64,000 nucleotides of DNA from UBA5342 sp965662645 (GTDB lineage: Bacteria > Bacteroidota > Bacteroidia > Bacteroidales > UBA5342), in contig CBFIII010000001.1 in the NCBI GenBank assembly GCA_965662645.1, positions 1-64,000 on the forward strand, given 5' to 3'. Each line of letters opens with the position of its first letter. The stretch's first letter is position 1. The translations under genes and the position numbers were made by a program. The notes below the pieces were generated by a model, which did not search any database, was not told the origin of the DNA, and was given only the letters and a program-made list of their open reading frames with translations. Shown in pieces: positions 35,005 through 44,061 of this stretch.

Positions 35005-36003
35005 ATGGCAGAAGTTAATAAAGATAAATTGAAGGCTTTACAGCTAACAATGGATAAAATCGAGAAGAGTTATGGTAAAGGAGCTGTGATGCGCTTGGGT
35101 GAACGTAAAGTTGAAGAGGTTCCTTGTATTTCTTCTGGTTCTTTAGGCCTTGATATTGCTCTAGGAATAGGTGGTCTTCCTCGTGGTCGTGTGGTTGAAA
35201 TCTACGGACCAGAATCTTCTGGTAAAACGACTTTAGCTATTCATGCTATAGCAGAAGCACAAAAAGCTGGAGGTATAGCAGCAATGATTGATGCTGAACA
35301 TGCTTTTGATCGTACTTATGCTCAGAGTTTAGGTGTTGATATTGACCAATTGCTTATTTCACAACCTGATGATGGTGAACAAGCGTTGGAGATTGCTGAT
35401 CAGTTGATTCGCTCTTCTGCTGTGGATATCGTGGTTATCGATTCCGTTGCTGCATTGACGCCTCGTGCTGAGATAGAAGGTGATATGGGTGATTCTAAGA
35501 TGGGATTACAAGCGCGATTGATGTCGCAAGCTTTACGTAAATTGACAGGAAGTATTAATAAAACCAATACGACTTGTATTTTCATTAACCAATTGCGTGA
35601 AAAAATTGGTGTGATGTTTGGTAATCCAGAAACGACTACGGGTGGTAATGCGTTGAAGTTTTATGCTTCAGTACGTTTAGATATTCGTCGTATTGGACAA
35701 ATAAAAGATGGTGATCAAATTGTAGGTAACCATACCCGTGTAAAAGTGGTCAAAAATAAAATGGCGCCTCCATTCCAGAAAGCTGAATTCGATATTATGT
35801 ATGGAAAAGGTATTTCTAAAGTAGGAGAAATTATTGACCTAGGAGTGGAGAAAGGTATTGTGAAAAAAGCTGGATCATGGTTTAGTTATGGTGATAGCAA
35901 ACTTGCGCAGGGGCGTGAAGGTGCAAAAGCTGTCTTAATTGACAATATTGAATTACAAGAAGAAATAGAACAAAAAATATTACAAGCTATTGCGGAAGCA
36001 TAG
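35005..36003 (+). CDS. recA: Recombinase A
   Basis: This 332-residue protein polymerises on single-stranded DNA for homologous recombination and SOS signalling. It has Walker A GPESSGKT (residues 68-75), the Walker B region VDIVVIDSVAALTP, loop L1 (EGDMGDSKMGLQARLMSQALRK in part) and L2 (INQLREKIGVMFGNPETTTGG in part). The C-terminal acidic tail is shorter than in E. coli (353 residues). It has its own promoter and a strong terminator, so it forms a single-gene unit. Confidence 0.98.
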   Translation: MAEVNKDKLKALQLTMDKIEKSYGKGAVMRLGERKVEEVPCISSGSLGLDIALGIGGLPRGRVVEIYGPESSGKTTLAIHAIAEAQKAGGIAAMIDAEHAFDRTYAQSLGVDIDQLLISQPDDGEQALEIADQLIRSSAVDIVVIDSVAALTPRAEIEGDMGDSKMGLQARLMSQALRKLTGSINKTNTTCIFINQLREKIGVMFGNPETTTGGNALKFYASVRLDIRRIGQIKDGDQIVGNHTRVKVVKNKMAPPFQKAEFDIMYGKGISKVGEIIDLGVEKGIVKKAGSWFSYGDSKLAQGREGAKAVLIDNIELQEEIEQKILQAIAEA

Positions 36004-36024
36004 ACTTATTAGACTATAAACAAA

Positions 36025-36067
36025 AGTCCCAAACTTAAAGTTAATCTTTAGGTTTGGGGCTTTTTTA
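36025..36067 (+). terminator. Rho-independent terminator of recA
   Basis: GTCCCAAACTTAAAG pairs with CTTTAGGTTTGGGGC (one mismatch), with a short AT loop, followed by TTTTTT at 36061-36066. Confidence 0.85.
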
Positions 36068-36282
36068 TTTTGGAGAAGTAGTTAATGAAAAAAAATTCAC
36101 CCATCCGTATAAGCCTATGAAAGGTCGAGTTTAGAACCTAAAGTGTCCTAAAATGCAGATTTATGTTTTTGTTGTGCAACAATAACCCCTAGTTCTACGA
36201 TACAATAATCAAAAATCAACCGTAACTTAAATATCAATTTATTATCTTTACTAAATAATCATACCAACATAATAACATTTAT

Positions 36283-37821
36283 ATGTTAGCCAAAACACAT
36301 GCGTCAGCTGTATATGGCATTAATGCCACTACTATTACTATAGAAGTAAATGTAGGCAAGGGGATTAAATATTTCCTTGTCGGATTACCTGATAATGCGG
36401 TAAAGGAAGGTAAAGAACGCATTTATTCTGCTATTAGGGAAAATGGATTTAAGGTTCCTCGAAAACAAATTGTGGTGAATATGGCTCCCGCTGATATTCG
36501 AAAGGAAGGTTCTGCTTTTGATTTGCCCATTGCTTTAGGAATATTGGCCGCTTCGGAACAGATTCCAACGGAAGAATTAGAGAAATATATATTGATGGGT
36601 GAGTTGTCTTTAGATGGCACTCTTCAGCCTATTAAAGGGGTGTTGCCTATTGCTATAAAAGCAAGAGAAGAGGGTTTTAAAGGCCTTATTTTACCTAAAA
36701 ATAATGCTTTAGAGGCTGCAGTGGTTGATACCCTTGAAGTTTATGGGGTAGATAATATTAAGGAGGTTATTGCTTTTTTTAAAGAGGGTAAACCTTTGGA
36801 AGCAACAAAGGTTGATACACGTGCTGATTTTTTCACTAAGGCTAGTCTCACTAATGTAGGTTTTGAAGACGTAAAAGGTCAAGAGAGTGTGAAACGGGCT
36901 TTGGAAGTCGCAGCTGCTGGGGGGCATAACATCATTATGATTGGTCCTCCTGGATCGGGGAAATCTATGTTGGCAAAACGTATTTCTACCATATTACCTC
37001 CGTTGACATTGCATGAAGCATTGGAAACAACGAAGATACATTCGGTGGCGGGTAAGATAGATGGGGCTACTTCATTGATGACTCAACGTCCTTTTCGTTC
37101 TCCGCATCACACGATTTCGGATGTGGCTCTTGTAGGTGGAGGTACCTTTCCTCAACCAGGTGAAATATCGTTAGCTCATAATGGTGTCTTGTTTTTGGAT
37201 GAATTGCCTGAGTTTAAACGTACCGTACTAGAGGTGATGCGACAGCCTTTGGAGGATAGGATGATCAGTATTTCGCGCGCCAAATTTGCGATTGATTTTC
37301 CTGCTAGCTTTATGCTTGTTGCTGCTATGAATCCTTGTCCCTGTGGGTATTATAATCACCCCGATAAAGAGTGTGTTTGTGCTCCTGGTGTGGTGCAGAA
37401 ATATTTGAATCGTATCTCAGGACCGTTAATGGATCGTATTGATATGCATGTGGAAGTGGTGCCTGTGAATTTTTCTCAACTTTCGGATGATGAAAAGGCA
37501 GAGTCGAGTGCTAATGTACGTGATCGCGTGATTAAGGCGCGAGATATACAGTCCAAACGTTTTGAGGATATAAAGGGTGTGCATTGTAATGCGCAGATGA
37601 GTGCGCGTTTGATGCATAAATTTGTACAAATAGATAAAGCGGGAGAGACTATACTTAAAAATGCAATGGAGCGTATGGACCTTAGTGCACGTGCTTATGA
37701 TCGCATCCTGAAGGTGGCGCGTACAGTGGCTGACTTAGACAATAGTGAGGAGGTGATGTCAAATCATTTGGCTGAAGCCATTCAATATCGCAGTTTAGAT
37801 CGCGAGTCATGGGCTGGTTAG
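36283..37821 (+). CDS. comM: ComM/YifB-family Mg-chelatase-like AAA+ ATPase
   Basis: This 512-residue protein belongs to the YifB/ComM family. The N-terminal Lon-protease-like fold domain (~1-185) begins LAKTHASAVYGINATTITIE. Its AAA+ module has Walker A GPPGSGKS (221-228), Walker B VLFLDELPEF and an MNPCPCGYYNHPDKECVC cysteine cluster. The C-terminal Mg-chelatase-type lid follows. In other bacteria ComM is a helicase promoting branch migration during natural transformation. Its position after recA suggests a recombination role, but cotranscription is unlikely because of the recA terminator. Confidence 0.92.
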   Translation: MLAKTHASAVYGINATTITIEVNVGKGIKYFLVGLPDNAVKEGKERIYSAIRENGFKVPRKQIVVNMAPADIRKEGSAFDLPIALGILAASEQIPTEELEKYILMGELSLDGTLQPIKGVLPIAIKAREEGFKGLILPKNNALEAAVVDTLEVYGVDNIKEVIAFFKEGKPLEATKVDTRADFFTKASLTNVGFEDVKGQESVKRALEVAAAGGHNIIMIGPPGSGKSMLAKRISTILPPLTLHEALETTKIHSVAGKIDGATSLMTQRPFRSPHHTISDVALVGGGTFPQPGEISLAHNGVLFLDELPEFKRTVLEVMRQPLEDRMISISRAKFAIDFPASFMLVAAMNPCPCGYYNHPDKECVCAPGVVQKYLNRISGPLMDRIDMHVEVVPVNFSQLSDDEKAESSANVRDRVIKARDIQSKRFEDIKGVHCNAQMSARLMHKFVQIDKAGETILKNAMERMDLSARAYDRILKVARTVADLDNSEEVMSNHLAEAIQYRSLDRESWAG

Positions 37822-37825
37822 TATT

Positions 37826-37869
37826 AACCTGAGTTCGACATTTATCGAATTTATAATCGAACTCCGGTT
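37826..37869. repeat. Interrupted inverted repeat between comM and the small HTH gene
   Basis: AACC-T-GAGTTCGA (37826-37838) pairs with TCGAACTC-C-GGTT (37857-37869) across an 18-base AT-rich loop. It has no T-run. It sits 38 bases upstream of the 37907 gene and may be an operator or a transcript-end hairpin of comM. Confidence 0.5.
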
Positions 37870-37906
37870 GTTGGAATAATTCTATTATATTTAATAATAA
37901 TTGAAT

Positions 37907-38467
37907 ATGCGTATGGAAAATTTTATGGGTTGTTCTTTTGTCTTGAACTTGATTTTTCTAAGTCTATTTGTTTTTATTTTAATATTATATCTCCGTAAAA
38001 AACGAAAATTACGTAAGATTGAAATAAAGTATCATGAGTGCATTAAAACTCAGCGAATAGAATTAAAAAAAGAACAATTGGGTGATCTTCTCGATCTTTT
38101 TTATAACAATAGGATTTATCTTAATAGATTGAGAACTAGTCTTGAAAAAATGCGTAATAAAGAGGCTCAGTTATGGGTAAATAAACTTAATAAAGATGTT
38201 ATTTCAAAAGATTTTTATCTGTTGTGTGGACGGATTTTTACGTTTTTGTATCCAGGATTTCTCGCAAGATTAAAAACTAAATATCCATCATTTATAGTCA
38301 GTGAGTTGCGCATTTTAGTCCTTTTACGTTTGGATTGTGAACTTCACAAGATTCCTATTATTCTAAATATAGCTGAACCAAGTGTTAATGCGACTATTTA
38401 TAAGATCAAAAATAAAATGGGGCTTAGTAATAATGATAGTTTACGTGAGTTTATAAAGAGTTTTTGA
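37907..38467 (+). CDS. Small membrane-anchored HTH (LuxR-like) protein
   Basis: This ~186-residue protein has one N-terminal membrane helix (NLIFLSLFVFILILYL), a basic juxtamembrane stretch, a helical middle and a C-terminal ~60-residue HTH-like domain. The HTH reads SELRILVLLRLDCELHKIPI followed by PSVNATIYKIKNKMG. The same tail architecture, helical linker then LuxR-like HTH, ends the large regulator at 49721-52597. Here the sensor is missing, so it looks like a stripped or orphan version. ATG 37907 or 37913 may be the start. It lies near the glucan locus and could influence it, but that is inference. Confidence 0.6.
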   Translation: MRMENFMGCSFVLNLIFLSLFVFILILYLRKKRKLRKIEIKYHECIKTQRIELKKEQLGDLLDLFYNNRIYLNRLRTSLEKMRNKEAQLWVNKLNKDVISKDFYLLCGRIFTFLYPGFLARLKTKYPSFIVSELRILVLLRLDCELHKIPIILNIAEPSVNATIYKIKNKMGLSNNDSLREFIKSF

Positions 38468-38564
38468 ATCCCACATTGTGGGTTTAATTCTCCGTAGCTT
38501 GCTCCAAATAATAAAATGTTCTTCAACTAAATGTCTCGTGTGGTTGTCCCGAGGTTGTTGACTT
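38467..38564 (+). repeat. Dispersed repeat R2, copy F (in a 305-base spacer)
   Basis: It starts at the last base of the HTH gene's stop codon: AATCCCACATTGTGGGTTTA, GTAGCTTGCT, TGTTCTTCAACTAAATGTCT and TCCCGAGGTTGTTGACTTA. Very similar to copies D and E. Confidence 0.8.
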
Positions 38565-38650
38565 AAAACATTTTATTTTGAGCTTTATACCTAAGATTTA
38601 CTAGCTTCTTTTTTATACTGTTCTCTTTTTCTTGAATTGTAAACAACCTA

Positions 38651-38698
38651 TTATTGTAATGCTCGTCCAATTAAAGTCTTTAATTCCACAATAATAAT
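38651..38698. terminator. Nested hairpin at the end of the minus-strand glucan operon
   Basis: TATTATTGT (38651-38659) pairs with ACAATAATA (38690-38698), enclosing AATTAAAG-T-CTTTAATT (38671-38687). T-rich sequence follows on the plus strand. It lies between the HTH gene and the last minus-strand glycosidase gene, so it may terminate transcripts from one or both sides. Confidence 0.45.
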
Positions 38699-38772
38699 CT
38701 TTTATTTATTAGCGTTTTAGAAATTGTAATAAGCTTTTCTGTTTTGGTATAACCTTTTCACTATTAAGTAAA

Positions 38773-39771
38773 TTAGTATTTTGAAAAATAATCTTTCACT
38801 ACGTTATAAGCTTCTTTCTTACTTCTATCTATATTCACAACACCCCAATATTCTTCATTAGCCGCACCATCGTAAGGTACACCTCCACCCGCAGGAGCCC
38901 AGCCACCCGCAGTTTGTGTGCTAACATCGCCAGTTTTCCACCACTCGTCCACAAAAGCGAAAATGCTTACACCAGAACATATGTCCGTATTGGCAAATGT
39001 ATCATGCAATATGTTTTTTGTAGCATCGGCTTGTGCTTTTTCATTTATGCCTTGAGCATAACCGTTCATTTTAATGGACATATAGCTGTCAGCACCAGCT
39101 TCAGATAGGTACATAGGTTTGGGTGAGATCTTTTCCCATTCCTTAAAAATCCCTGCTGGATTGTCCCAGCGATAAACGTTCATACCCCATATGTCAACAT
39201 CAGGACAGAGTACTAATGCTAGGGAATCAGGTAATTCTCCATGAGCTGTAGCTGTAGGATGAGAAGGATCTATTATCTTTGATTTTATAACCGCGCTGTC
39301 TAATGCGGTGTACCAATTTCTTAAATCGCCATCGAACCATTCGGGGTGATAGTTATATTCATTCCCAAATTCCCAAAACAGGATTGCTGGATGATCTTTG
39401 TATTTATTGATATAATCCGTAAAACTTCCTGATAAAATATCAAAATGTCCTTCTTGGTTATAACCAAAGGAAATAATAACTTTTAGACCTGCTTTATGTA
39501 TAGCATCTAGAACTGTACGATCATCAATAGGTTGATAAAAACGTATGGTATTAACACCTGCTTGTCTCATTAAGACTAAATCTTTTTTGAGATCTTTAAA
39601 GTTAGGAGTCTTGTGCCCTTTAGGTACGGGGTGGTAGCAAAAACCCTTGATTAAGTATGGGGTGTCGTCCACTAAAATATGTCGTTCAGATACATTAACA
39701 GAGCTTGTTGTTTGTCTTGTTTGGCACGACATTAAACTAAATAATATCGTTAGTGTTATTAAGATTCGCAT
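38773..39771 (-). CDS. Clan GH-A glycoside hydrolase lipoprotein
   Basis: This 332-residue lipoprotein (lipid Cys16, FSLMSC) contains a single (beta/alpha)8 barrel of clan GH-A. It starts ILVDDTPYLIKGFCYHPVP and includes a LVLMRQAGVNTIRFYQP strand. The acid/base is Glu138 in WEFGNE and the nucleophile is probably Glu224 in YLSEAGADS. The pattern resembles the catalytic part of GH2 or GH72-like enzymes, without the usual beta-sandwich domains. In this locus a beta-glucan substrate, perhaps transglycosylation or oligosaccharide trimming, is likely but unproven. It is the last gene of the minus-strand operon and lies 73 bases after GH30. Confidence 0.72.
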   Translation of the reverse strand: MRILITLTILFSLMSCQTRQTTSSVNVSERHILVDDTPYLIKGFCYHPVPKGHKTPNFKDLKKDLVLMRQAGVNTIRFYQPIDDRTVLDAIHKAGLKVIISFGYNQEGHFDILSGSFTDYINKYKDHPAILFWEFGNEYNYHPEWFDGDLRNWYTALDSAVIKSKIIDPSHPTATAHGELPDSLALVLCPDVDIWGMNVYRWDNPAGIFKEWEKISPKPMYLSEAGADSYMSIKMNGYAQGINEKAQADATKNILHDTFANTDICSGVSIFAFVDEWWKTGDVSTQTAGGWAPAGGGVPYDGAANEEYWGVVNIDRSKKEAYNVVKDYFSKY

Positions 39772-39844
39772 AGTGAGTTTGTTTTCAAATGAATTTATTT
39801 AGTTATCACTCTTCAGAAACGAGAGGAGGAAACTGCTTTTGTCT

Positions 39845-41332
39845 CTATAAAGATGGAATTACCACTGTTTGTATAGCATTTCCACTAATCATAAGTTCTG
39901 TGCATTTATTAGCCACTGAAATTTTTATGTTTTTAGCTTCGTCTTTCATGTTCAGTATAACTACAGCTATACTACCATCAGGGTTAAGTGCTGCTGTTAC
40001 CATAAGATCTTCATCATTAACATCGCAATCTATGCGTACAGCATCAGGACGGATATAGCGGCTAAAGTGTGCCATCACATAGTATAGCGGTGTGAAATAG
40101 ACTTCGTCATTTTCTATATCGACAATTACTGGAGCTGTACACCAGTTTTTAAACCAGTTGGGGCCTCCTTGTTTATCTAATACCATATTCCAATCTACCC
40201 AACCATCAACCCACGAATTAAGGCAACCAATAATATCACGGGCATAGCGATATACGGGAACGTATTTTGGATGGAGGTGTTTTTGATCTTCAGGAGCCCA
40301 TGTCCATCCCCAATCTTTGGCTTCTTTACTCCAATACCAGGCGTCATCTTTCCAAGCAGGTACTTGACCATCAACACAAGCTTCCGTTTGTATGATGTGT
40401 TTGTTAGGCGCTTTTTCGTGTGTGTAATTAAGTGCTTCAGGAAACCAATCGTAAGTGCTGGCATACCAATGTACAGCCATACCGTCAAAATATTGTGAAC
40501 TCGTTTCATCTTTATACACCACATCTGCCCAATGGTACAGTTGCTCATCGCGGTTTTGATCGTAAGCTAAGATTTTAACGTCCTTGCCTTTAATCTCAAG
40601 TTGTGGCCCCAAATGATGTTGTACAAAATCTACCATTTCTTCTGCACTGTAGTGCATGCTTTCCCAGTTATTATTATTTCCTAATGGTTCATTTTCTACT
40701 GTAAGTCCCCAAATATCAATTCCTTCTTTTTTGTAGGCGTCGATATATTTACTGAAAAATAAAGCCCAAGTATCGTAGTATTCAGGCAGTAGTTTGCCAC
40801 CGCGCCAATCCTTATTATCTTTCATCCAAGGTGGAGCAGTCCAAGGTGAAGCAATAATTTTAAAGCCGTCTTTAGAGATAGACATTGCTTCTTTTATCAT
40901 GGGGATGAGGTCGGCAGTGTCTTCGGCTATACTGAAATGGTTCAATTCTTTATCCTCTGGTATAGGGGCATACGAATAATTACTTAAGGAAAAGTCGCAT
41001 GAGTTTATATGTGTCCGCGTTAGCGAATAGCGTGCTCCTTCATTGCCAAAATAAGCTTGTAAAACCTTCTGTCTATTTTTAGTGCTCAGATTATCTAACA
41101 GATAGGCTGATGATTCGGTAAACGAACCGCCAAAGCCAGTGATGGTCTGATATTTTTTCTCTGGATTGAGTTGTATTTCTATTGTGCTCTCTCCTGTTGA
41201 CGAGGGCATTATCTTTTTTAGTTGGTTTCCCTGAGCCGAAGTCTCATATACTTCTATTTTTAGTTTTTTGTTGTTGCATCCTGTCATAATTATGAGGAAT
41301 GTTGCTAGTAAAGCAAAGTTTAGTTTTTTCAT
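39845..41332 (-). CDS. GH30 beta-glucanase/glucosidase lipoprotein
   Basis: This ~495-residue protein is of glycoside hydrolase family 30: a barrel flanked by a beta-sandwich, opening with YQTITGFGGSFTESSAYLL and closing with a C-terminal beta domain. From start ATG 41332 (MKKLNF, lipobox MTGC with Cys19), the acid/base is Glu215 in TVENEP and the nucleophile is Glu317 in IIQTEAC. GH30 members of this type hydrolyse beta-1,6- or beta-1,3-glucosidic links; beta-1,6 branches of laminarin are a sensible target here. The alternative ATG at 41341 adds only three residues. It is periplasmic or surface-anchored. Confidence 0.88.
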   Translation of the reverse strand: MKKLNFALLATFLIIMTGCNNKKLKIEVYETSAQGNQLKKIMPSSTGESTIEIQLNPEKKYQTITGFGGSFTESSAYLLDNLSTKNRQKVLQAYFGNEGARYSLTRTHINSCDFSLSNYSYAPIPEDKELNHFSIAEDTADLIPMIKEAMSISKDGFKIIASPWTAPPWMKDNKDWRGGKLLPEYYDTWALFFSKYIDAYKKEGIDIWGLTVENEPLGNNNNWESMHYSAEEMVDFVQHHLGPQLEIKGKDVKILAYDQNRDEQLYHWADVVYKDETSSQYFDGMAVHWYASTYDWFPEALNYTHEKAPNKHIIQTEACVDGQVPAWKDDAWYWSKEAKDWGWTWAPEDQKHLHPKYVPVYRYARDIIGCLNSWVDGWVDWNMVLDKQGGPNWFKNWCTAPVIVDIENDEVYFTPLYYVMAHFSRYIRPDAVRIDCDVNDEDLMVTAALNPDGSIAVVILNMKDEAKNIKISVANKCTELMISGNAIQTVVIPSL

Positions 41333-41498
41333 AATTCTCATATTATATATTCCTTCTCTGTCCGTTTATTCTTATTTGGGTGAGGTTGATAATTTTTATA
41401 ATGGTTTTTGTTATCTAAAAATCAACGAATTCACTTCCATAAATGACTGCCTTTAATAAAATAGCAGAGCCCAGTTATTGGAACGAGTTTTAACCCGT

Positions 41499-42929
41499 TT
41501 ATAATTCGCCTCGGCGATTAACTAATTCTTTTTTTATTTCGTGTACGCGTTTCTCGTCTAAATCATAATTCCACATCACCCAAAGTGCAATAGCTGCTGT
41601 GGTTACAGGAATCACAATATCGGCGATACGCAGCTGAGTTAACGTTTCCATAGTTTGTGATCCTGCATTTGGGTCAAAACCTACAATCCTTAATACCAAA
41701 CCAGCAAGCACCATTGCTAAGGCCATACCAAGTTTCACCATCCACCAGTAAATAGCTCCAAAAGTTCCTTCTTTACGTGGCGAACCATTATTGAGTTCAT
41801 CAAGGTCGCACACATCAGCAGTCATACTCATCATCAGAGTGAAAAGACCTCCAATACCGAAATTCATAAATGGTAAAGGCATAAATAACAACCAAGGATT
41901 ACCAGGGCTAAAGCCCCACCATTTCAGCGCATAACCGATGATTGATAAAGCTGTAGAAATAATGAATGCTCTTCGTTTTCCATATTTATTGGAAATACGG
42001 GTAACGATAGGAATGACAAGGGCAGCGCTAATCAATGCACCAACAGAAGAGAATAACGGTGGCCAGATACCAGCAGCAGCTGATACACCATCAAACATAT
42101 AATAGACGATGATGAAATAACTGAATGAAGACACTAACTGATAACCGTTGAATACCAAAAATGTAGCACTACAAAGTTTAACGAAAGGTCTGTTTTTAAA
42201 CATTTTACCAATGCTCTTAACCAAGTCCACTAAGGTCTTCCAAAGGGATTTCATCTTGATAGGATTCAAGTTCTCCATTTTTCTAGAATCCATGCCTTTA
42301 CAGAAAAGAGCAGGCAATATCCCCAAGAGCATACATGCAGCTCCTACTATAATAGATAAGCGTTGAACACTAAGCACTTCTGCCCCCAACATATCAGGAT
42401 CTGCTATAATAAGCCAAAACCAAGGCACTATCATCCAAGCTAATTGTCCTATAGTCTGAGACAAACCCATTAGACGAGTACGCTCAGCATAGTCAGAAGT
42501 CATTTCGTAGCCTAAACCAATTAATGGTGCTGAGAATATGGTGTTACCAATGATATAGATAAGAGAAAAGATCAGGAAGTACCAGAAGTTAAACATCATC
42601 GTCTGTTCAGCATCCAACTGCCACAAAACGGCAAAAAGAATTCCGCTTAAAATAGCGCCTACAAAAATATAAGGACGACGACGACCATATTTAGAGCGTG
42701 TATTGTCCGAGATGTAACCCATGATAGGATCAGTAATAGCATCTAAGATACGAGGCAATCCACCTAATAAACCAGCAAGAAAGGGATCCATCCCAAAGGC
42801 CGTAACCAAGAAAAACATAAACACTCCTAAGGCACCAGGCAATAGGTTGTTGACAAGGTTTCCTGCACCGAAAGCCATTTTCTGTCCGAAAGGGACAATA
42901 TCTTTACTTGCTGTTTTATATTGTGTCAT
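41499..42929 (-). CDS. GPH-family sugar:cation symporter (MFS superfamily)
   Basis: This 476-residue inner-membrane protein has about 12 helices. The GPH signature is clear: PRILDAITDPIMGYISDNTRSKYGRRRP in overlapping pieces, with conserved D-x-x-x-D-P and G-R-R-R-P. The mid-protein loop is polar and basic, and DLDELNNGSPRKEGTFGA is the second family signature. It would import di- or oligosaccharides with Na+ or H+. Among GH17, GH30 and a phosphorylase gene, the likely cargo is laminaribiose or short beta-1,3-gluco-oligosaccharides. It sits mid-operon on the minus strand. Confidence 0.9.
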   Translation of the reverse strand: MTQYKTASKDIVPFGQKMAFGAGNLVNNLLPGALGVFMFFLVTAFGMDPFLAGLLGGLPRILDAITDPIMGYISDNTRSKYGRRRPYIFVGAILSGILFAVLWQLDAEQTMMFNFWYFLIFSLIYIIGNTIFSAPLIGLGYEMTSDYAERTRLMGLSQTIGQLAWMIVPWFWLIIADPDMLGAEVLSVQRLSIIVGAACMLLGILPALFCKGMDSRKMENLNPIKMKSLWKTLVDLVKSIGKMFKNRPFVKLCSATFLVFNGYQLVSSFSYFIIVYYMFDGVSAAAGIWPPLFSSVGALISAALVIPIVTRISNKYGKRRAFIISTALSIIGYALKWWGFSPGNPWLLFMPLPFMNFGIGGLFTLMMSMTADVCDLDELNNGSPRKEGTFGAIYWWMVKLGMALAMVLAGLVLRIVGFDPNAGSQTMETLTQLRIADIVIPVTTAAIALWVMWNYDLDEKRVHEIKKELVNRRGEL

Positions 42930-43044
42930 ATTTTATATGTTGAACAATGATTATTTGTACAATGCACAATGACGAGACAAGAAAATCCTTGTTCACTGTA
43001 CTTTGTTCTAGGTGTTATATTTATATCTTCTTTTTCATTTATTC

Positions 43045-44061
43045 TTAATCTCTCATTACCTGCTTTGGTGTTCTATCAATATTAAATAAGCCCCAATGTT
43101 TCTCTGCTCCCAGTGGATTATTCGGATCGCCTTTCCAGTCTTCGTCGAATGCTTCAAAAAAGAAAGTCGTGATATTGTTTTTTTTGACGAATGCGCTGAG
43201 TTGTTTGTAATATTGCGATTGCATTCCTTCACTTACGCGTTCTCCAAATTCTGAAGCTATGGATGGCCAACCGGCTTCGGTGATGACTAGGCGTGCTTCT
43301 GGTAAAGCCTTTTTTACTTTGCTGATATTTTCTATGCTGTAAGCTAAGCTTTCGCTAATGTTTTTGCCTTCCCATACTGGATAAATATGAATAGAAACAA
43401 AATCAACAACAGCGGCTAACTTCTGACCGTGGGCTGCCCACCATTCATAGTTGTCGGCCACAGTAACGGGTTGATCAATTTCGTCTTGTACCCTTTTTAC
43501 ATATAAGATGATATCATCGGTAGCTACCTTGTGGTCGTTCCAATCTACCAATGCTTCGTTGCCTACATTTACTGCTGCAATGATGGAGGCATAAGTGTTG
43601 GCAAGTGTTATTCCCCGTTGTATTTCTTCTTGATTTAACTGTTTGTTGTTATCCAGTTCTTTTTGAGGAATGGGTTGGTTTAGCCATTCGCAGCTCAAGT
43701 GATTGCTTAGTTCGGCTTTAAGCCAAATGCCTTGTAATACTTTTATATTAAGCTGGTGTTCTTTTATTACTTCCAGTACCAGCTGAGAATTCTCGCCACA
43801 ATCATAAAGGCGGATGAGCTTAAAATCTGCTTCTTGGAGTATCTGTAAATCCTCAAGAATTTCTTCTTTGCTAGGATTCACGGCTCCATCACCTCTATCG
43901 GGATGTTGCCCTGAACGAAATCCTGAATAACAAACGGCATGACTTATTCCCGCAAGTAAATCCGTTTTATCTTGCTTTAACGGACTATCCTGTGCCGCAC
44001 AAGACATTAATAATGTACTTATCATTAGGAGTCCATATAAATTTTTAATTATTCTAGTCAT
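43045..44061 (-). CDS. GH17 beta-1,3-glucanase lipoprotein
   Basis: This 338-residue protein has a lipoprotein signal (lipid Cys21, LLMSC) and a GH17 (beta/alpha)8 barrel. The acid/base is Glu169 in VNVGNEALVDW and the nucleophile is Glu262 in VITEAGWPS, the exact GH17 signature. The barrel begins ISHAVCYSGFRSGQHPD. The substrate is expected to be linear beta-1,3-glucan or its oligosaccharides; some bacterial GH17s are transglycosylases. It is anchored in the envelope, unlike its two neighbours. It overlaps the upstream GH17 gene by eight bases, so the pair is coupled. Confidence 0.9.
   Translation of the reverse strand: MTRIIKNLYGLLMISTLLMSCAAQDSPLKQDKTDLLAGISHAVCYSGFRSGQHPDRGDGAVNPSKEEILEDLQILQEADFKLIRLYDCGENSQLVLEVIKEHQLNIKVLQGIWLKAELSNHLSCEWLNQPIPQKELDNNKQLNQEEIQRGITLANTYASIIAAVNVGNEALVDWNDHKVATDDIILYVKRVQDEIDQPVTVADNYEWWAAHGQKLAAVVDFVSIHIYPVWEGKNISESLAYSIENISKVKKALPEARLVITEAGWPSIASEFGERVSEGMQSQYYKQLSAFVKKNNITTFFFEAFDEDWKGDPNNPLGAEKHWGLFNIDRTPKQVMRD

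Noticed and set aside
39789..41456. Several plus-strand frames opposite the GH30 and clan GH-A genes
   Set aside because: They are complementary shadows of genes with intact catalytic motifs.
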